Assembly: GCA_959347315.1 (NCBI GenBank)
Contig: OY365810.1
Span: forward strand, 2,284,334-2,348,333
Length of the DNA: 64,000 bases
From: Bimastos eiseni
Taxonomy: Eukaryota > Annelida > Clitellata > Crassiclitellata > Lumbricidae
Direction of reading: 5' to 3'
Of the stretch, positions 21,624 to 31,859 are shown piece after piece. The notes beneath the pieces were generated by a model that had not been told where the DNA came from, searched no databases, and saw nothing but the letters and a program-made list of their open reading frames with translations. The position numbers and the translations under genes were made by a program. Positions within the stretch are counted from its first letter, which is position 1; every line of letters starts with the position of its first letter.

Positions 21624-24600
21624 ACTAACAACTGCCATTGTGGGGCACTGTTTAAGTCGACAAAGCAATATAAATTTTCTAATTATAAGGAAATTGATAG
21701 CAAAAGATGTCTCGTAATGATGCCGACTATAACAAGTATCAGTTCCGAAGTCAAAATAGTTTGGCAGAAGAGTTGCAGACATATTTGCTTTCATTTTTAT
21801 ATAACATTTGTTCAGGACACAGACTAACTAAGTTAAGTTGTCTCTTGAGCTGAAGAGGTGTCCCCACCTAAGCTATAGAAAGCCATGATCAAGCAAAAAT
21901 TTTTATCATGTGCATCAAGTATGATAAAAATAAGGAGAGACCAAGGCACTCACATCACTCTGGTTGTTATTTCATAGGATGTGAGCGTTAAGAGATGTCA
22001 TCGAGTGATAGTGCTACAGAGACAGCTAGATTGAATTAAAAATTTCATATTAATCAAATAATGAGATTTACTTCGCCAACGTTGAAAGAATACGAAAAAG
22101 AGGATGACAAAGACGATCAACAGAACCAATACGACGATGAACGCTGCCTTGAACGCATTATCCGCTAAAAACACATCAATAAATGGAGATTGGTTTCATG
22201 CATGTGATAACGATATTCACTTCATCAGCCAACACAAAAGTAAAAGAAGACAACAGGTCTGGGTGGGTAACAATAAATTCTTATTAATTAGCTTTTAAAA
22301 TTACCAGGAAATGAAGCTGAGTGAGGTAATCAATAATTTAGTCAGTGAGACAGTGAGTCAGCGAGACAGTGAGTCGATCGATCGATCGATCGATCGATCG
22401 ATCGATCGATCCATCCATCCATCCATCCATCCATCCATCCATCCATCCATCCATCCATCCATCCATCCATCCATCCATCCATCCATCCATTTTTTCAGAC
22501 ACACACCTATTCGCAATGGAACTTGTAATACAAAACTCGCTGAGAAGCATCTAAATGCAAAATCCAATACTTACACGCAGTCGGAATCCCTGCCTGCGGT
22601 GCTTCCGTTGTTGAGGCAACATCGATCACAGAGACTAACGAGGCAATCACAGTACAAGGCTTTGTTCTGATTCTGCAGTCAGCTTCACATCTATATAATC
22701 CAGGTGCGCCCAGCTTCACCAGGCGGCTAGTGGAAACAATCGCTTGACCACTCTGGTTAGTCTGTACCCATTTGTAGCTGCATGAGTTCTCTACGATGGT
22801 TGGGCATTGAACATCTTCACCCGATTTCTTCTCTGCCATTGAGAAGTTGTTCTGTGGTGCTGTTTAAAAGTGACAAACGGCATTCATAAGATAATTTCAA
22901 AGTGCAAAAGGACAGTTTCAAGGAGTTAACACATGCATATGTTTCACACAGAAACTATGGCTGAGATTTTGTATTAGAAATATCTGTCTCACAGACAACA
23001 GAAAATTGTGTTCATAAGTTATTTATGAGCAACATGATAATATTAATAAAAATAATAATGAATGAACTTTACCGCCCCATTGTAACCGTTCCACCCCGAG
23101 ACTCATTACGCTCTTCTGCAGAAGAACTTGTCCCCTGAGCGGACTGTCATCCGACAGCGTCGTGCCCTCTCACTGGCTGACCTCGTGACCTGGAACGATC
23201 TTCCAGTGGAACCGTATCTCACCCCAATAGGTCAATCTGCCATATTCTTCTCTGTACTCAAGACTGTTCTGTTTGACCGAGGGTGGGCTAGGAGTGTTTC
23301 TGAGTAGATGGTAGTGATGGGGGGCTAAATAAAACTGCTCTAATAATAATATAATAATATTAGTAATAATAAGAATGATAATAATATTAATAATGATGAT
23401 AATAATAATAATATAATAATAATAGGACCACACACTCCAAGCTTGATTGTTATTAATTTCTTAGAGCCTAAGGCATGTAACCTAACTCACACAAAAAATA
23501 TAATAATACAACCAATAATAATAATTATTATTATTATGATTTATCAGTACTGGGCAACTCAGACTCCCGATTGTTCCAATCATCGTTTCAAAGTCAAGTA
23601 TCGCCTGATATTTATTAATTTTATTATCATTACAACCAAGTTAACAACACGTGTCCCAAAGAAATGAAAGCCACTTAAAAACAGGAATAACACAGAAATA
23701 AGCTTAAAAATTACATATTAATTTGGTACATACACACGATCCGGATGACACCTGAAGTGCAACTGAGTTGTTCTGTTGGCAAAGATTTCGTTGTCTCACA
23801 GACATAGGACGATCCATCCGTGACTTGAACGCCATGCAGCGTCAGATTATAGGTGAAGCGATTACCCGACGTTTCTGAAGAGATCCCCTGCCTGATCGGG
23901 TCACTCTCCCCGACCTTTCGCCACCGCATGACTGGAACGGTACTCCCTTGAAACGTTGCAGTACATGACAACTGAAAGATGTCTGGATCCACACCACATG
24001 TATTTTTTCCAAGGACTTTCGCATCTGGCATATTGGACTGACATTCGGGCTTTGCATCTATGACAAGAGAGTAGAAAGTTTAATATTTTTCCATTTCATT
24101 GAGCACTTAAAAGTAAAATGCTCAAATGTGATAATCGATGGTGATGCACTAATGTGATAGGCCTACTCACCCCAATAGGGGTGAGTAGGCTTATTCTCAA
24201 AAATGATTCTTAAATGTGATACTCAAATGCATTTTTCAAATGTAATGCTCAAATGCGATACTGAAATATGATACACAAATATGTTACTCAAATATGATAA
24301 TATGATACTCAAATACGACACTCAAATTCACAGTTGTTGGCCAATCAATCTGCAATGGCCTAACCTTGGCATACCACTCAAATCCAATAACCTCTTCTCT
24401 GAAATGAAGTTGGGAGCACCTTTAAATATAACCATCATTAAAATGTTGCTACACAAATTCTTGCAGTGAATGAATGAATACCTAAACACAGGCAAACACA
24501 CATGAATACATTCAGCTATTCATACACATTACATATATATATACATATATATATATACACAAATATATATATATATATATATATGGCCTTTCTCTGGAGT

Positions 24601-26690
24601 TACGTCTGTTCTCTTAGATTCTCTTAAGATTGTGCATGGTACATTTTATGGCCATTTGAAAACTTAATCTTTAGTCTATGCTGGAGTTGGGAAGCTGCCT
24701 TGAAAACTGAAATGGTGCTATATAAATTTCTGAAAGAATGAATAAGATCCCAAAATATGCACAGTAATCGAGGTGTACATCTTACCAAGAACAATCAACT
24801 GTGCCTGGCTTTTGTTTCCGTATCCAACCTCATCCTGACATTCATAGACTCCCGCATCCTGTCCCAGGATGGCAATGATCACCAGATTGAATTCTCCAGT
24901 GGCGTTATTCTTCTTAATGGTAAATCTGCCTATGTAGTTCCCCCGAATATCACCATAGCCATAGACCATGTTCTTCTCGATACCACCCAGGCTGTGGTGG
25001 AACCACTGAATCTCTTTTGTAGGATCAGTCGTTGAACAGTTGAATTCTGCTCGACCTCTAACAACGGACTCAGCATCTTGAGGCTTTATAACAAGTTCTG
25101 CAAAAACTAATATCAAAACAAAATGATTATACATTACTCAATGAATTAAGGCCTACTTGGTGTAAGAGTGTCTCTACTAGCAGGACTTCAGTCCCTTTAG
25201 GGTAAGAGTGTCAAACGCTTTGTGATGATGGGCCAGTAACAAAATTTTCCAGGAAGTGATGGGTCAGAGCGCATGAGGAAATTGGGTTTGGCATCTCAGA
25301 GGGGACCATACAAACAGTTTAATAAGGCTTTCAAAACGTGATTCTGATATGCATTATCAATAAAAAAAACATCACAGAAAACTCATAAAGCCTTAAAAAG
25401 ACAAATCAGAGCTTTTATTCTCAATTGTGTTGTCTTTGGAAAAGGGTCCGCAGGTCAGAAACAGAGTCGCTGGGCCAGCTCTTTGACACTCCTGCCTAAG
25501 GCTCTATTTAATTGACCGCTTGCCTCAAATGGGCAGCTCTGTCCAAAATCCTTAAACACAGCATTAGAATGGTGTTTAACTAATTCTGACCATACACATG
25601 CTGATATTTGAGTAATCATTAATCATTGGTTGGCTAATATTGAATACAGTGTGTGGAAATGTTGGAGGACTTTGGTGATAGAACTGTCAACACTGATACC
25701 TGATGCATCTAAAAACAGTATGTACATCATTGGTAAACATAATTTAAAATGTGCTAATTAGCAACACATGTTGATCATACATCTTCATTTAAAGGACCAC
25801 TCGGCTGTCAACTGGTTTTCATATGATATATTTTCATATCACGTGCTTGACCATTTGCCCAGAGCGAGTCTATCGGCCAGAATATATTTCAATAGGCCTG
25901 CACATCGGAATTAATTCAGGAAGTGGATATCATTTTGGGCAAATGTGAATTTTGTCGAAGTAGTGGAGAAACATGCCCTGTGTGGAAAAAGAAAGTGAGA
26001 AAGAAGAGTAAGAGCTAACAATGAAAGGACGTGGATATGAAATGTTAGCAGTTTCGGTTTCTCGGTCTCAGCATATAAGGGAGGGAGGTGTTTCCATCAC
26101 CTTGTGATCTGATCATCCCAGTGTACGATCTGTGTACTCAGTACAGATAAGTTGTCTAGAGCAAATAAATCTCTTCTTTGACAGTCTAGCATGCAACAAA
26201 ATTGCTACCAAACTACTCAACAGAATTACTAACAAACTATCATGCACACAATTAATAGGAAACCACTCTACAAATGAATTACTTTTAAACAAATCCACAG
26301 ATTTACTACCAAACAAGCTTCCAGAGGTATTCCACAGAACTACTACCAAACTACTTCACAGAATTAGTACCAAACTACTCTGACTGATATTCTATGAAAC
26401 TACTCTCAAATTTTCTACCAAACTACTCCACAAAATTATCAAGAAACTACCATATACAAATAACTATTATATTCAACATTGTTAAGATGCTACATTATTT
26501 CAAACATTTTATTAGATGAATATACACCAAGGTATGATCAGCAATTGATTAATATTGAAGATACTTACCTACTTACTTCTTCGTAATCACACTACAGAAA
26601 ATTGTTCGCTTTGAAAAAAGTAATTTTCTCACCAGACACTAATAAGCAAACGACTATCACCAGACAAATCCTAGCAATGTCTGTGTTCAT
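19495..26690 (-). CDS. Gene B: Ig3-TM-linker-NHL receptor (666 aa, 7 coding exons)
   Basis: Coding exons in transcript order: 26690-26633, 25106-24786, 24057-23734, 22859-22575, 22164-22072, 21478-21416, 20351-19495. The total of 2001 nt is divisible by three, with all introns phase 1 and no internal stop. Architecture and exon order equal those of gene A, the closest paralog. By hand count the last 77 propeller residues are identical at about 53 positions, whereas the Ig3 core shows about 28 of 60. The cytoplasmic linker is only 21 codons and not clearly coiled. An acceptor-like CTACAG near 26755 suggests at least one upstream non-coding exon. The gene is inferred to be a cell-surface receptor with a cytoplasmic propeller. 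Confidence 0.8.
20494..21112. repeat. Foldback structure with arms of about 100 bp
   Basis: The left arm 20494-20594 is the imperfect reverse complement of 20989-21112. Shared words are TTGGCTTCT, TGTGGACTGC, GAACCACCCACC, GTATTTCCAAAGTGA and AGGAATG. The loop is about 390 bp. It lies in the gene B intron before the propeller exon and is probably an inverted-repeat transposable element. Confidence 0.8.
21416..21478 (-). CDS. Gene B exon 6: short cytoplasmic linker
   Basis: 21 codons reading roughly [20 protein letters not shown], bordered by TTTTAG and CCAG|GTATAT, with phases matching its neighbours. There is no similarity to the coiled-coil linkers of A and C beyond position and phase, so this is the least certain exon of the model. 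Confidence 0.6.
21570..21619. repeat. Microsatellite (TC)n(TA)n
   Basis: A CT/TC-rich tract continuing into about 13 TA units, in a gene B intron. Confidence 0.9.
22072..22164 (-). CDS. Gene B exon 5: transmembrane helix
   Basis: Encodes DNAFKAAF, then a hydrophobic run [18 protein letters not shown] and the basic QRWR. The acceptor is TTTTTAG and the donor CGAA|GTAAAT, phase 1. Confidence 0.8.
22318..22490. repeat. Compound array: GTCAGTGA tract, (ATCG)n, (ATCC)n
   Basis: A degenerate GTCAGTGAGACAGTGA tract is followed by about 10 ATCG units and then about 20 ATCC/CATC units. The two tetranucleotides differ by one base, so one array probably arose from the other. Confidence 0.95.
22575..22859 (-). 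CDS. Gene B exon 4: Ig-like domain 3 and stalk
   Basis: Contains [15 protein letters not shown] and [11 protein letters not shown], then KPCTV, and a Ser/Thr/Pro-type stalk ([10 protein letters not shown]). Strong donor GCGT|GTAAGT. Phase 1 on both sides. Confidence 0.85.
23080..23345 (+). pseudogene. C-terminal tail of a LINE
   Basis: A plus-strand frame ends with LVTWNDLP then [18 protein letters not shown] and TAG. This is the usual C-terminus of L2/CR1-type LINE ORF2 products (WNDLP...FK..LKT.LF). A short 3' end with AATAAA follows, then an AAT microsatellite to about 23425, a common 3' tail form. Upstream catalytic parts are missing. Confidence 0.65.
23340..23425. repeat. (TAA)n-rich microsatellite
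   Basis: Interrupted TAA/TAATAT/TGA units immediately following the LINE tail. Confidence 0.9.
23734..24057 (-). CDS. Gene B exon 3: Ig-like domain 2
   Basis: Starts AKPECQSN, then [10 protein letters not shown], core [22 protein letters not shown], extra cysteine in LSCTSGV. Sequon NLT. The donor is GTGT|GTATGT, phase 1. Confidence 0.85.
24161..24330. repeat. Hairpin followed by a 15-16-bp degenerate minisatellite
   Basis: Perfect 13-bp arms GCCTACTCACCCC (24161-24173) and its complement (24178-24190). From about 24205 there are imperfect repeats of ATGTGATACTCAAAT. It is in the gene B intron between the Ig1 and Ig2 exons. Confidence 0.75.
24531..24740 (+). repeat. (AT)n microsatellite and SINE-like element, copy 1
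   Basis: An AT-rich array to 24583, then TTTATGGCCATTTGAAAACTT, GCTGGAGTTGGGAAG and CCTTGAAAACTGAAATGGTGC with CTATATAAATTTCTGAA at the end. Sister copies are at 26925-27030 and 41330-41470. It ends just before the Ig1 donor of gene B. Confidence 0.65.
24786..25106 (-). CDS. Gene B exon 2: Ig-like domain 1
   Basis: Ig marks [16 protein letters not shown] and [10 protein letters not shown], with YGYGDIRG and GEFNLVI shared with gene A. The donor is CTTG|GTAAGA. As in genes A and C, two in-frame acceptors lie nine bases apart. The upstream one supplies the VFA cleavage residues. Confidence 0.85.
26633..26690 (-). CDS. Gene B exon 1: signal peptide
   Basis: Encodes [19 protein letters not shown] with donor TCTG|GTGAGA. 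The junction gives LLVSVFA|ELV, the same cleavage motif as gene A. A short upstream ATG frame (7 codons) overlaps the leader and could lower translation. Confidence 0.75.
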
Positions 26691-26924
26691 CTTATCAACC
26701 TTGTCGTCATAAGAAATAGAGCATAGATACCGAACGCTACTGTTTCGTCAACCTGTAGCAAAAGAAATTCAAAATATTTTAAAATTAGTCTTTGAAAGCA
26801 CACCAAAGAGAAATTAGAGTATCTTTGAAAGTACAGTTGATACATTACAAAAACAACGTAATTTATTGAACAGCAATAAACAGTGCTTACATAATTTATA
26901 TATGCATATCAAATCGCATAGTGA

Positions 26925-27030
26925 TGCATTTTATGGCCATTTGAAAACTGACCTTTAATCCGGGCTGTAGTTGGGAGCGCTTCTGAGTAGTTACCTTGAA
27001 AGGCGCTAAATACATTTTTATTGAATGCAT
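26925..27030 (+). repeat. SINE-like element, copy 2
   Basis: Contains TTTATGGCCATTTGAAAACT, GGGCTGTAGTTGGGAGCGC and CCTTGAAAGGCGCTAAATAC, collinear with copy 1. Confidence 0.7.
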
Positions 27031-27039
27031 ATGCTAAAA

Positions 27040-28200
27040 TTAAGAATACCAAACAATGCATTGGCATCAAGTGTTAGCACCTTCATTTTCTTAGCCTCAG
27101 CATATGACGACAGATGGCCAGCTCTCTCCCCCATGTCCCATCTTCCCATTCACAGTGTACAGTCAGTGTACTCATCACAGCTGAGTTGACTAAAGGGCAT
27201 CCAAAGATGGGGCAGAAATCTTGAAACGAATTCCTGTAATAGGGGATATAGTGAACTCCTAGACATACCAACAATCCATTAGATAAACGAGGTCAAAATC
27301 CAAAGATCGACATCTCTGTGGAGATGCTATTAACAATAGAAATGTAACTGAACTACGTTGCGGATATCTAAATGCAAAGTGAAACTGGTTTAGGTGTTAT
27401 CAGCAGCACAGTTGCTGGGTCAAAGTGAATGTAACTGCAGCAAATGGTTTCAAAAGTCACCAACAGGTCATAAATCTAACATGCGTTCTTGTAAATCTTT
27501 CTAACATGATGTTAAACAAGCACAATTAGTTGAAGCATTTAAACTAAAGTGAAGCTCAACTTTAACTTTTAATAGGCCATAATTTGAAAAAACAAATGAT
27601 AAGAAAGCCCATAAATCAAAATAACTCTAATTGTCTAGGCAAAGCAATAATAAAAACATGTGAATATTATTTAGTTAGATTTAGTTGTTATGCAATAATG
27701 ATATCTCCTAATGAGCAAACTACCATGTATACAATAACCTGTTTGAAACCAAATTGGTAACGAGATCAAGGAGACATGTTTGCCTGGGATGAGTTTAATA
27801 CTCATAATGGTTGACTTTAGAGAGTAGTACTGACAGAATATAAGAACATCCATGGGCAAGAAGTGTTACTTTCTTAGTCTTGGCCTATAAATGGTGAGTG
27901 GGCACTGGACCGTCCCCTCAAGGCAAACACAATAACAAGAAAACGAAAACTATACCTGTCAACTGGGCATTTATAAACATCACCATAAGACTAACATGCT
28001 GGGCTGTCAATCATAAGATCGACAAACACTTTGACAGAGATGTTGTAGATATAGGCTCCGCCTCTGTCCCATTAGCAGCTCGGATATGAGGAGTACACTA
28101 TATGTACACTGTCGCTCTCCTATTTCTGAGTTTACCTATAGTACTACTGCAAATGGATCCATGACAAAATCAATAGTTCGTGGACAAAAAGATCGTGTTG
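27040..28200. other. No gene recognised
   Basis: Upstream flank of gene B. Only short frames without motifs are present. A promoter for gene B may lie here or within the preceding 300 bp, but nothing specific is visible. Confidence 0.35.
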
Positions 28201-28214
28201 CGCCGATGACCATA

Positions 28215-28460
28215 ATGTTTGCTAATCCAACTTCCATTTCAGCAAGCATTATTTTAATCATTCCAACTTTTATTTAAGCACGAATTCTTGTCAATAATCT
28301 CAATTTTATTTCAGCAAACATTATTTTCATATAACATTTTCACTATTATTTTAAATATATCATCTATTTAGGAATAATTGCTTGCATTAATCCAATAATC
28401 CAACTTCTATTTAAGCAAGCATTATTATCATCAAGCCAACTTCTATTTTAACGAATACAG
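28215..28460. repeat. Degenerate repeat of about 30-35 bp
   Basis: Units resembling AATCCAACTTCTATTTAAGC and AAGCATTATT recur with many differences, as in 840-1360. Confidence 0.5.
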
Positions 28461-28564
28461 TGGGCAAATAAACAATTTTTAGTAGGGGAACCATTTGTTA
28501 ACACTTGAACCATCTGTCAGTTAACCATTTGTCAGTTGAACCATTAATTTTTTCAGTGAATGTT

Positions 28565-28765
28565 ATGAAAGTGAACCATTTATCAGTGAACCATTTATCA
28601 GTGAACCATTTATCAGTGAACCATTTGTCAGTGAACCATATGTAAGTGAACCATTTATCAGTGAACCACTTATCAGTGAACCACTTGTCAGTGAAAAATT
28701 TATCAGTGAACCATTTGTCAGAGAACCATTTATCGGTGAACCATTAGTCAGTTGAACCATTTGTC
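28565..28765. repeat. 15-bp minisatellite
   Basis: About 13 tandem copies of GTGAACCATTTATCA with point variants (TTTGTCA, ACTTATCA). The period is a multiple of three, which keeps a minus-strand frame open as an NGSLI/NGSLT repeat. I regard that frame as a by-product. Confidence 0.95.
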
Positions 28766-28869
28766 TGTGATACGATTGTCGATTGCAAACAGATTGTTCA
28801 ACAGAGAGCCAAAGCCACACAGTGGACCACAGAGCTTCATTTTCAAAACACACTACATTAGACTTTACA

Positions 28870-30740
28870 AACAACAAACAAACAACAACAAACAAAATTG
28901 TTTTTATTGACCTCGGCATTTATATTATGACAAAGTTGATAATAAATTGATATGACATGTAAGGTTCAACAGGGAGGATAAGACCCAAGAAGGACCGAGG
29001 TCCTGCAGGGGGGCCACCCACATATCAAGAGGCAAAAGTTGTGATGGTCAGAGGTCGACACTTAAATAATACTAAAAATGAAAAAACGCAGCTTAATTAA
29101 TTATTGGCTATAAAAAGCATTGTTCAAGTTGAATTTACACGTTTGCTATGCCTGCCTTTAAAGTCTTCATGTTAATGATGATTATGTTGATAATGATCAT
29201 GGTTACATCAGAGTCATACATAGATCAGTGTTATGCAGTATGTATTTAATCCAACGAAGTCAAAGTAATATGCTCACGGATTTTGATTTTAAATATACAA
29301 ACATTTGGTAGGTCCTTCAGCTTTTCTGGAAGGCTGTTCCAGAGTTTAGTACCCGAGTATTTGATTGTGAACGTTCTTGTATTTGTACGAGTGTATACAG
29401 GCCTTTAAGAGAAGGATGTGGAGCGTAGACAATAGGGAGTGGCCTAAGATAGTGGAGTAAAGTAGTTGTTGAAGATCGGAGGTAGTAGATTATGACTGAA
29501 TTTAAACATGAATTGAGATATTTGGTATAGTGCGTGATTTGCTTTAGTTTTAGTATACCCAACTGATTGTAGGTGAGGTCAACCTGAGTCAAAGGAGGAC
29601 AACCAATGATGAAGCGAACAGTACGGTTTTAGAGAGTGGTTAGCCGTTTAAGTCGGGATGGGTAGTTCGATGCCCAAATAATGTTACAATAGCTTAAGTA
29701 GGGGTTTATCATCGTAAAATATTAGTTTCTACGTATATCTAGAGGCAAGAGATATGCTACTTTAAATAGTATCCCAATATGTTTGGCAATTTTTATTGCG
29801 ATATGATGAATATGATCATTCCACGTTAAATGACTATCAATCATAACACCAAGGAATTTTATTGATGTGACCTTTGGTATCGAGGTATTATTTATTAGCA
29901 GACTGTTTTCGATCTGGGGTGGTTTCTTGCGATGAGAGCAAAATAATATGTAGTTTTTTTAATGCTAAAGGATAGTTTGTTAGCTGCAAACCAATTTGCC
30001 ACGTATTTTAGTTCGAGATTTAGTAGCTGAATTAATTTGTCATACGATTTATGGGATGCAAATATATTTGTGTCATCTGCAAATAGAAAGAATTGGAGGA
30101 CAGAGGACGCATTGGGAAGATTGTTGATAAATAATAGAAAGAGTAGAGGGCCTAAAATTGATCCCTGGGGGACGCAATGCTTAATGCGATTTAAAGAGGA
30201 TAAATGACTATTGCATTTAACTTGCTGGTGTCTACCATTAAGATAGTTTCGGAACCAAGTTAGTGCGACTCCACATATGCCTAAGTTTTCCAATTTTAGC
30301 AATAATATGTCATGATTTACAGAGTCGAAAGCCTTCGCCACGTCCACAAAGATTCAAACGGCATACTCATTCCGGTCAATTGCAGCAGCGATGTTATCTT
30401 GGACTGTGAGAAGAGACATTAGGGTAGAGTGGCCATGCTGGAAGCCGTGTTGAGACTTAAAGAGTACACCTTTGGCCTTACCATAATCATGCAAGCGTAC
30501 ATACATTACTTTTTCTAGTAATTTGGAAAAAAAGGGCAAAATGGAAATAGGTCGGTAATTAGAAAGTTCCTCACTATTACATTGTTTGTAAAAAGGAGTG
30601 ACTTTGGCTTCCTTCAGTGAACCAAGTATAGAGCCAGTGGCTAATGAACAGTTTATTATGTAGACCAAGGGTTTTGCAATAATAGACAGCACATGTCTTT
30701 TATAGGTCTTTATAGACTTTATATTCAATCATAGAGTCCT
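28870..30740 (-). mobile_element. 5'-truncated LINE (CR1/L2/Jockey-like) with dead reverse transcriptase
   Basis: The minus strand encodes reverse transcriptase motifs in order: SNYRPISILPFFSKLLEKV, DVAKAFDSVNHDILL, VPQGSILGPLLF and the catalytic FADDTNIF. Then, after frame changes, come the C-terminal part (NQLGILKLKQI) and the LWNSLPEKLKDLPN-type ending. Damage includes an in-frame TGA at 30351-30353 and a frameshift in the A/T run near 29945-29952, with a further change near 29350. The endonuclease and ORF1 are missing. The 3' region ends at about 28870 with AATAAAAACA and a TTTG-rich tail. Confidence 0.8.
29895..30728 (-). pseudogene. Reverse transcriptase domain of the LINE (broken)
   Basis: Two frames in the same phase (30728-30354 and 30347-29895) are separated by one TGA where the family has a Gly codon in the AKAF-containing segment. 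The palm motifs, including the two catalytic aspartates of FADD, are intact. After KLSFSIKKT the frame shifts because of a run of A. Confidence 0.8.
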
Positions 30741-30744
30741 TGCC

Positions 30745-31320
30745 TAGTGCATATCAAGATCGAGGTCAGAACTTGATAGTTTCCATGGAGTGAGAGGATG
30801 TAGGGCATGACCAAACCAGAACTTGGAAAATCTCAAGTACTCTACCTGTTGCTTAGCAATGCACAAAACGCCATTCCTCTCTCAATGAACTCAATTTTCA
30901 TGTATTGACAAAGACCTTTTGAGTCATTCTCACATGAGGAACACAATTAGGACTGACATGTGCTTCATTTCAAGCAACATGCCATCCCACACACACACAG
31001 CACTATGAATGATTCAGAGGTCATTTGGTTAACATAAACCATTTATAAGCCATTCAAATAAACATTCATATTAAACATAGTTTTATGGGAGAAAATCAGC
31101 ACCATATTTAACAGTAGGTCAATGAGGCAGCAGTCTATGGGTGGCACATTTCAATGGGCAGAAAAGATGGATTCAAACTTTTTTTAATGTAAAAAATAAA
31201 TGATGGCAAACCAGTGGACTAAGGAATAAATGTTTAATCATTGTGTTATATTGTTATTAAAGTTTAAGCAAACAGATTCACTAAGTTAATACTTTCATTT
31301 ATTTTCATTTTTAATAGAAA
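30745..31320. other. No gene recognised
   Basis: AT-rich sequence without motif, repeat or splice-bordered frame that I can support. Confidence 0.35.
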
Positions 31321-31324
31321 ATTA

Positions 31325-31485
31325 TTAGGATATTTGATCTGCAGCTTGATTTTGAACTTCTGATCAAAACTTTTTGAAGCGCTATATAAGATCGTTTAAA
31401 TTGTGATCTGTCGTACACTTTTATTTCCAGGCCTTCTGGAAAACGAATTCTGACAAAAGCGACATTATTTTGACTACCCATTCAG
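31325..31485 (+). repeat. Repeat element paired in inverted orientation with 33775-33935
   Basis: Shares TTTTGAACTTC, GCGCTATATAAGATCGTTTA, GATCTGTCGTACACTT and TTATTTTGACTACCC with the reverse complement of 33775-33935. The GCGCTATATAAG box resembles the SINE-like family. Confidence 0.75.
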
Positions 31486-31859
31486 ACTGGTGGTGCTGGT
31501 TTCTCTTCCTTCTATTTCTATCTCTTAAACTTTGAGAATTTTCTGTTTCAGTCTTGTGAGGGGCAGCATAGAAATCTTGGCCAAGGGACATAAAATTGTT
31601 TAATATGCCGCTGGAGAAATTAGGGAAATAAATTAATATGGAATGTGTTGGGTAGGGTGGTGTAGAGTAGCTTAATATATATAGTGTAAAATAAGATAGC
31701 GTAGTGTGAGGTACCATAATCCACCCCTGTCAAGTTTGTTTGATATTCACAACCGGATATTAGATACCCAGTATGAAAAGCCGCTTGTCAAAATCATATA
31801 TTAATTAAACTTTAAGGAAATTCACATTTCTACACACATTGTTCAAAACAATCATCATC

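Noticed and set aside
22507..23440. CRISPR-like arrangement of repeats
   Set aside because: The repeats here and elsewhere are contiguous micro- or minisatellites without unique spacers, and the genome is clearly eukaryotic.
28563..28919. 118-codon minus-strand frame with a hydrophobic start (MPRSIKTILFVVV) and NGSL repeats
   Set aside because: The start lies in the LINE 3' tail and the rest is the 15-bp minisatellite. The signal-peptide look is accidental.
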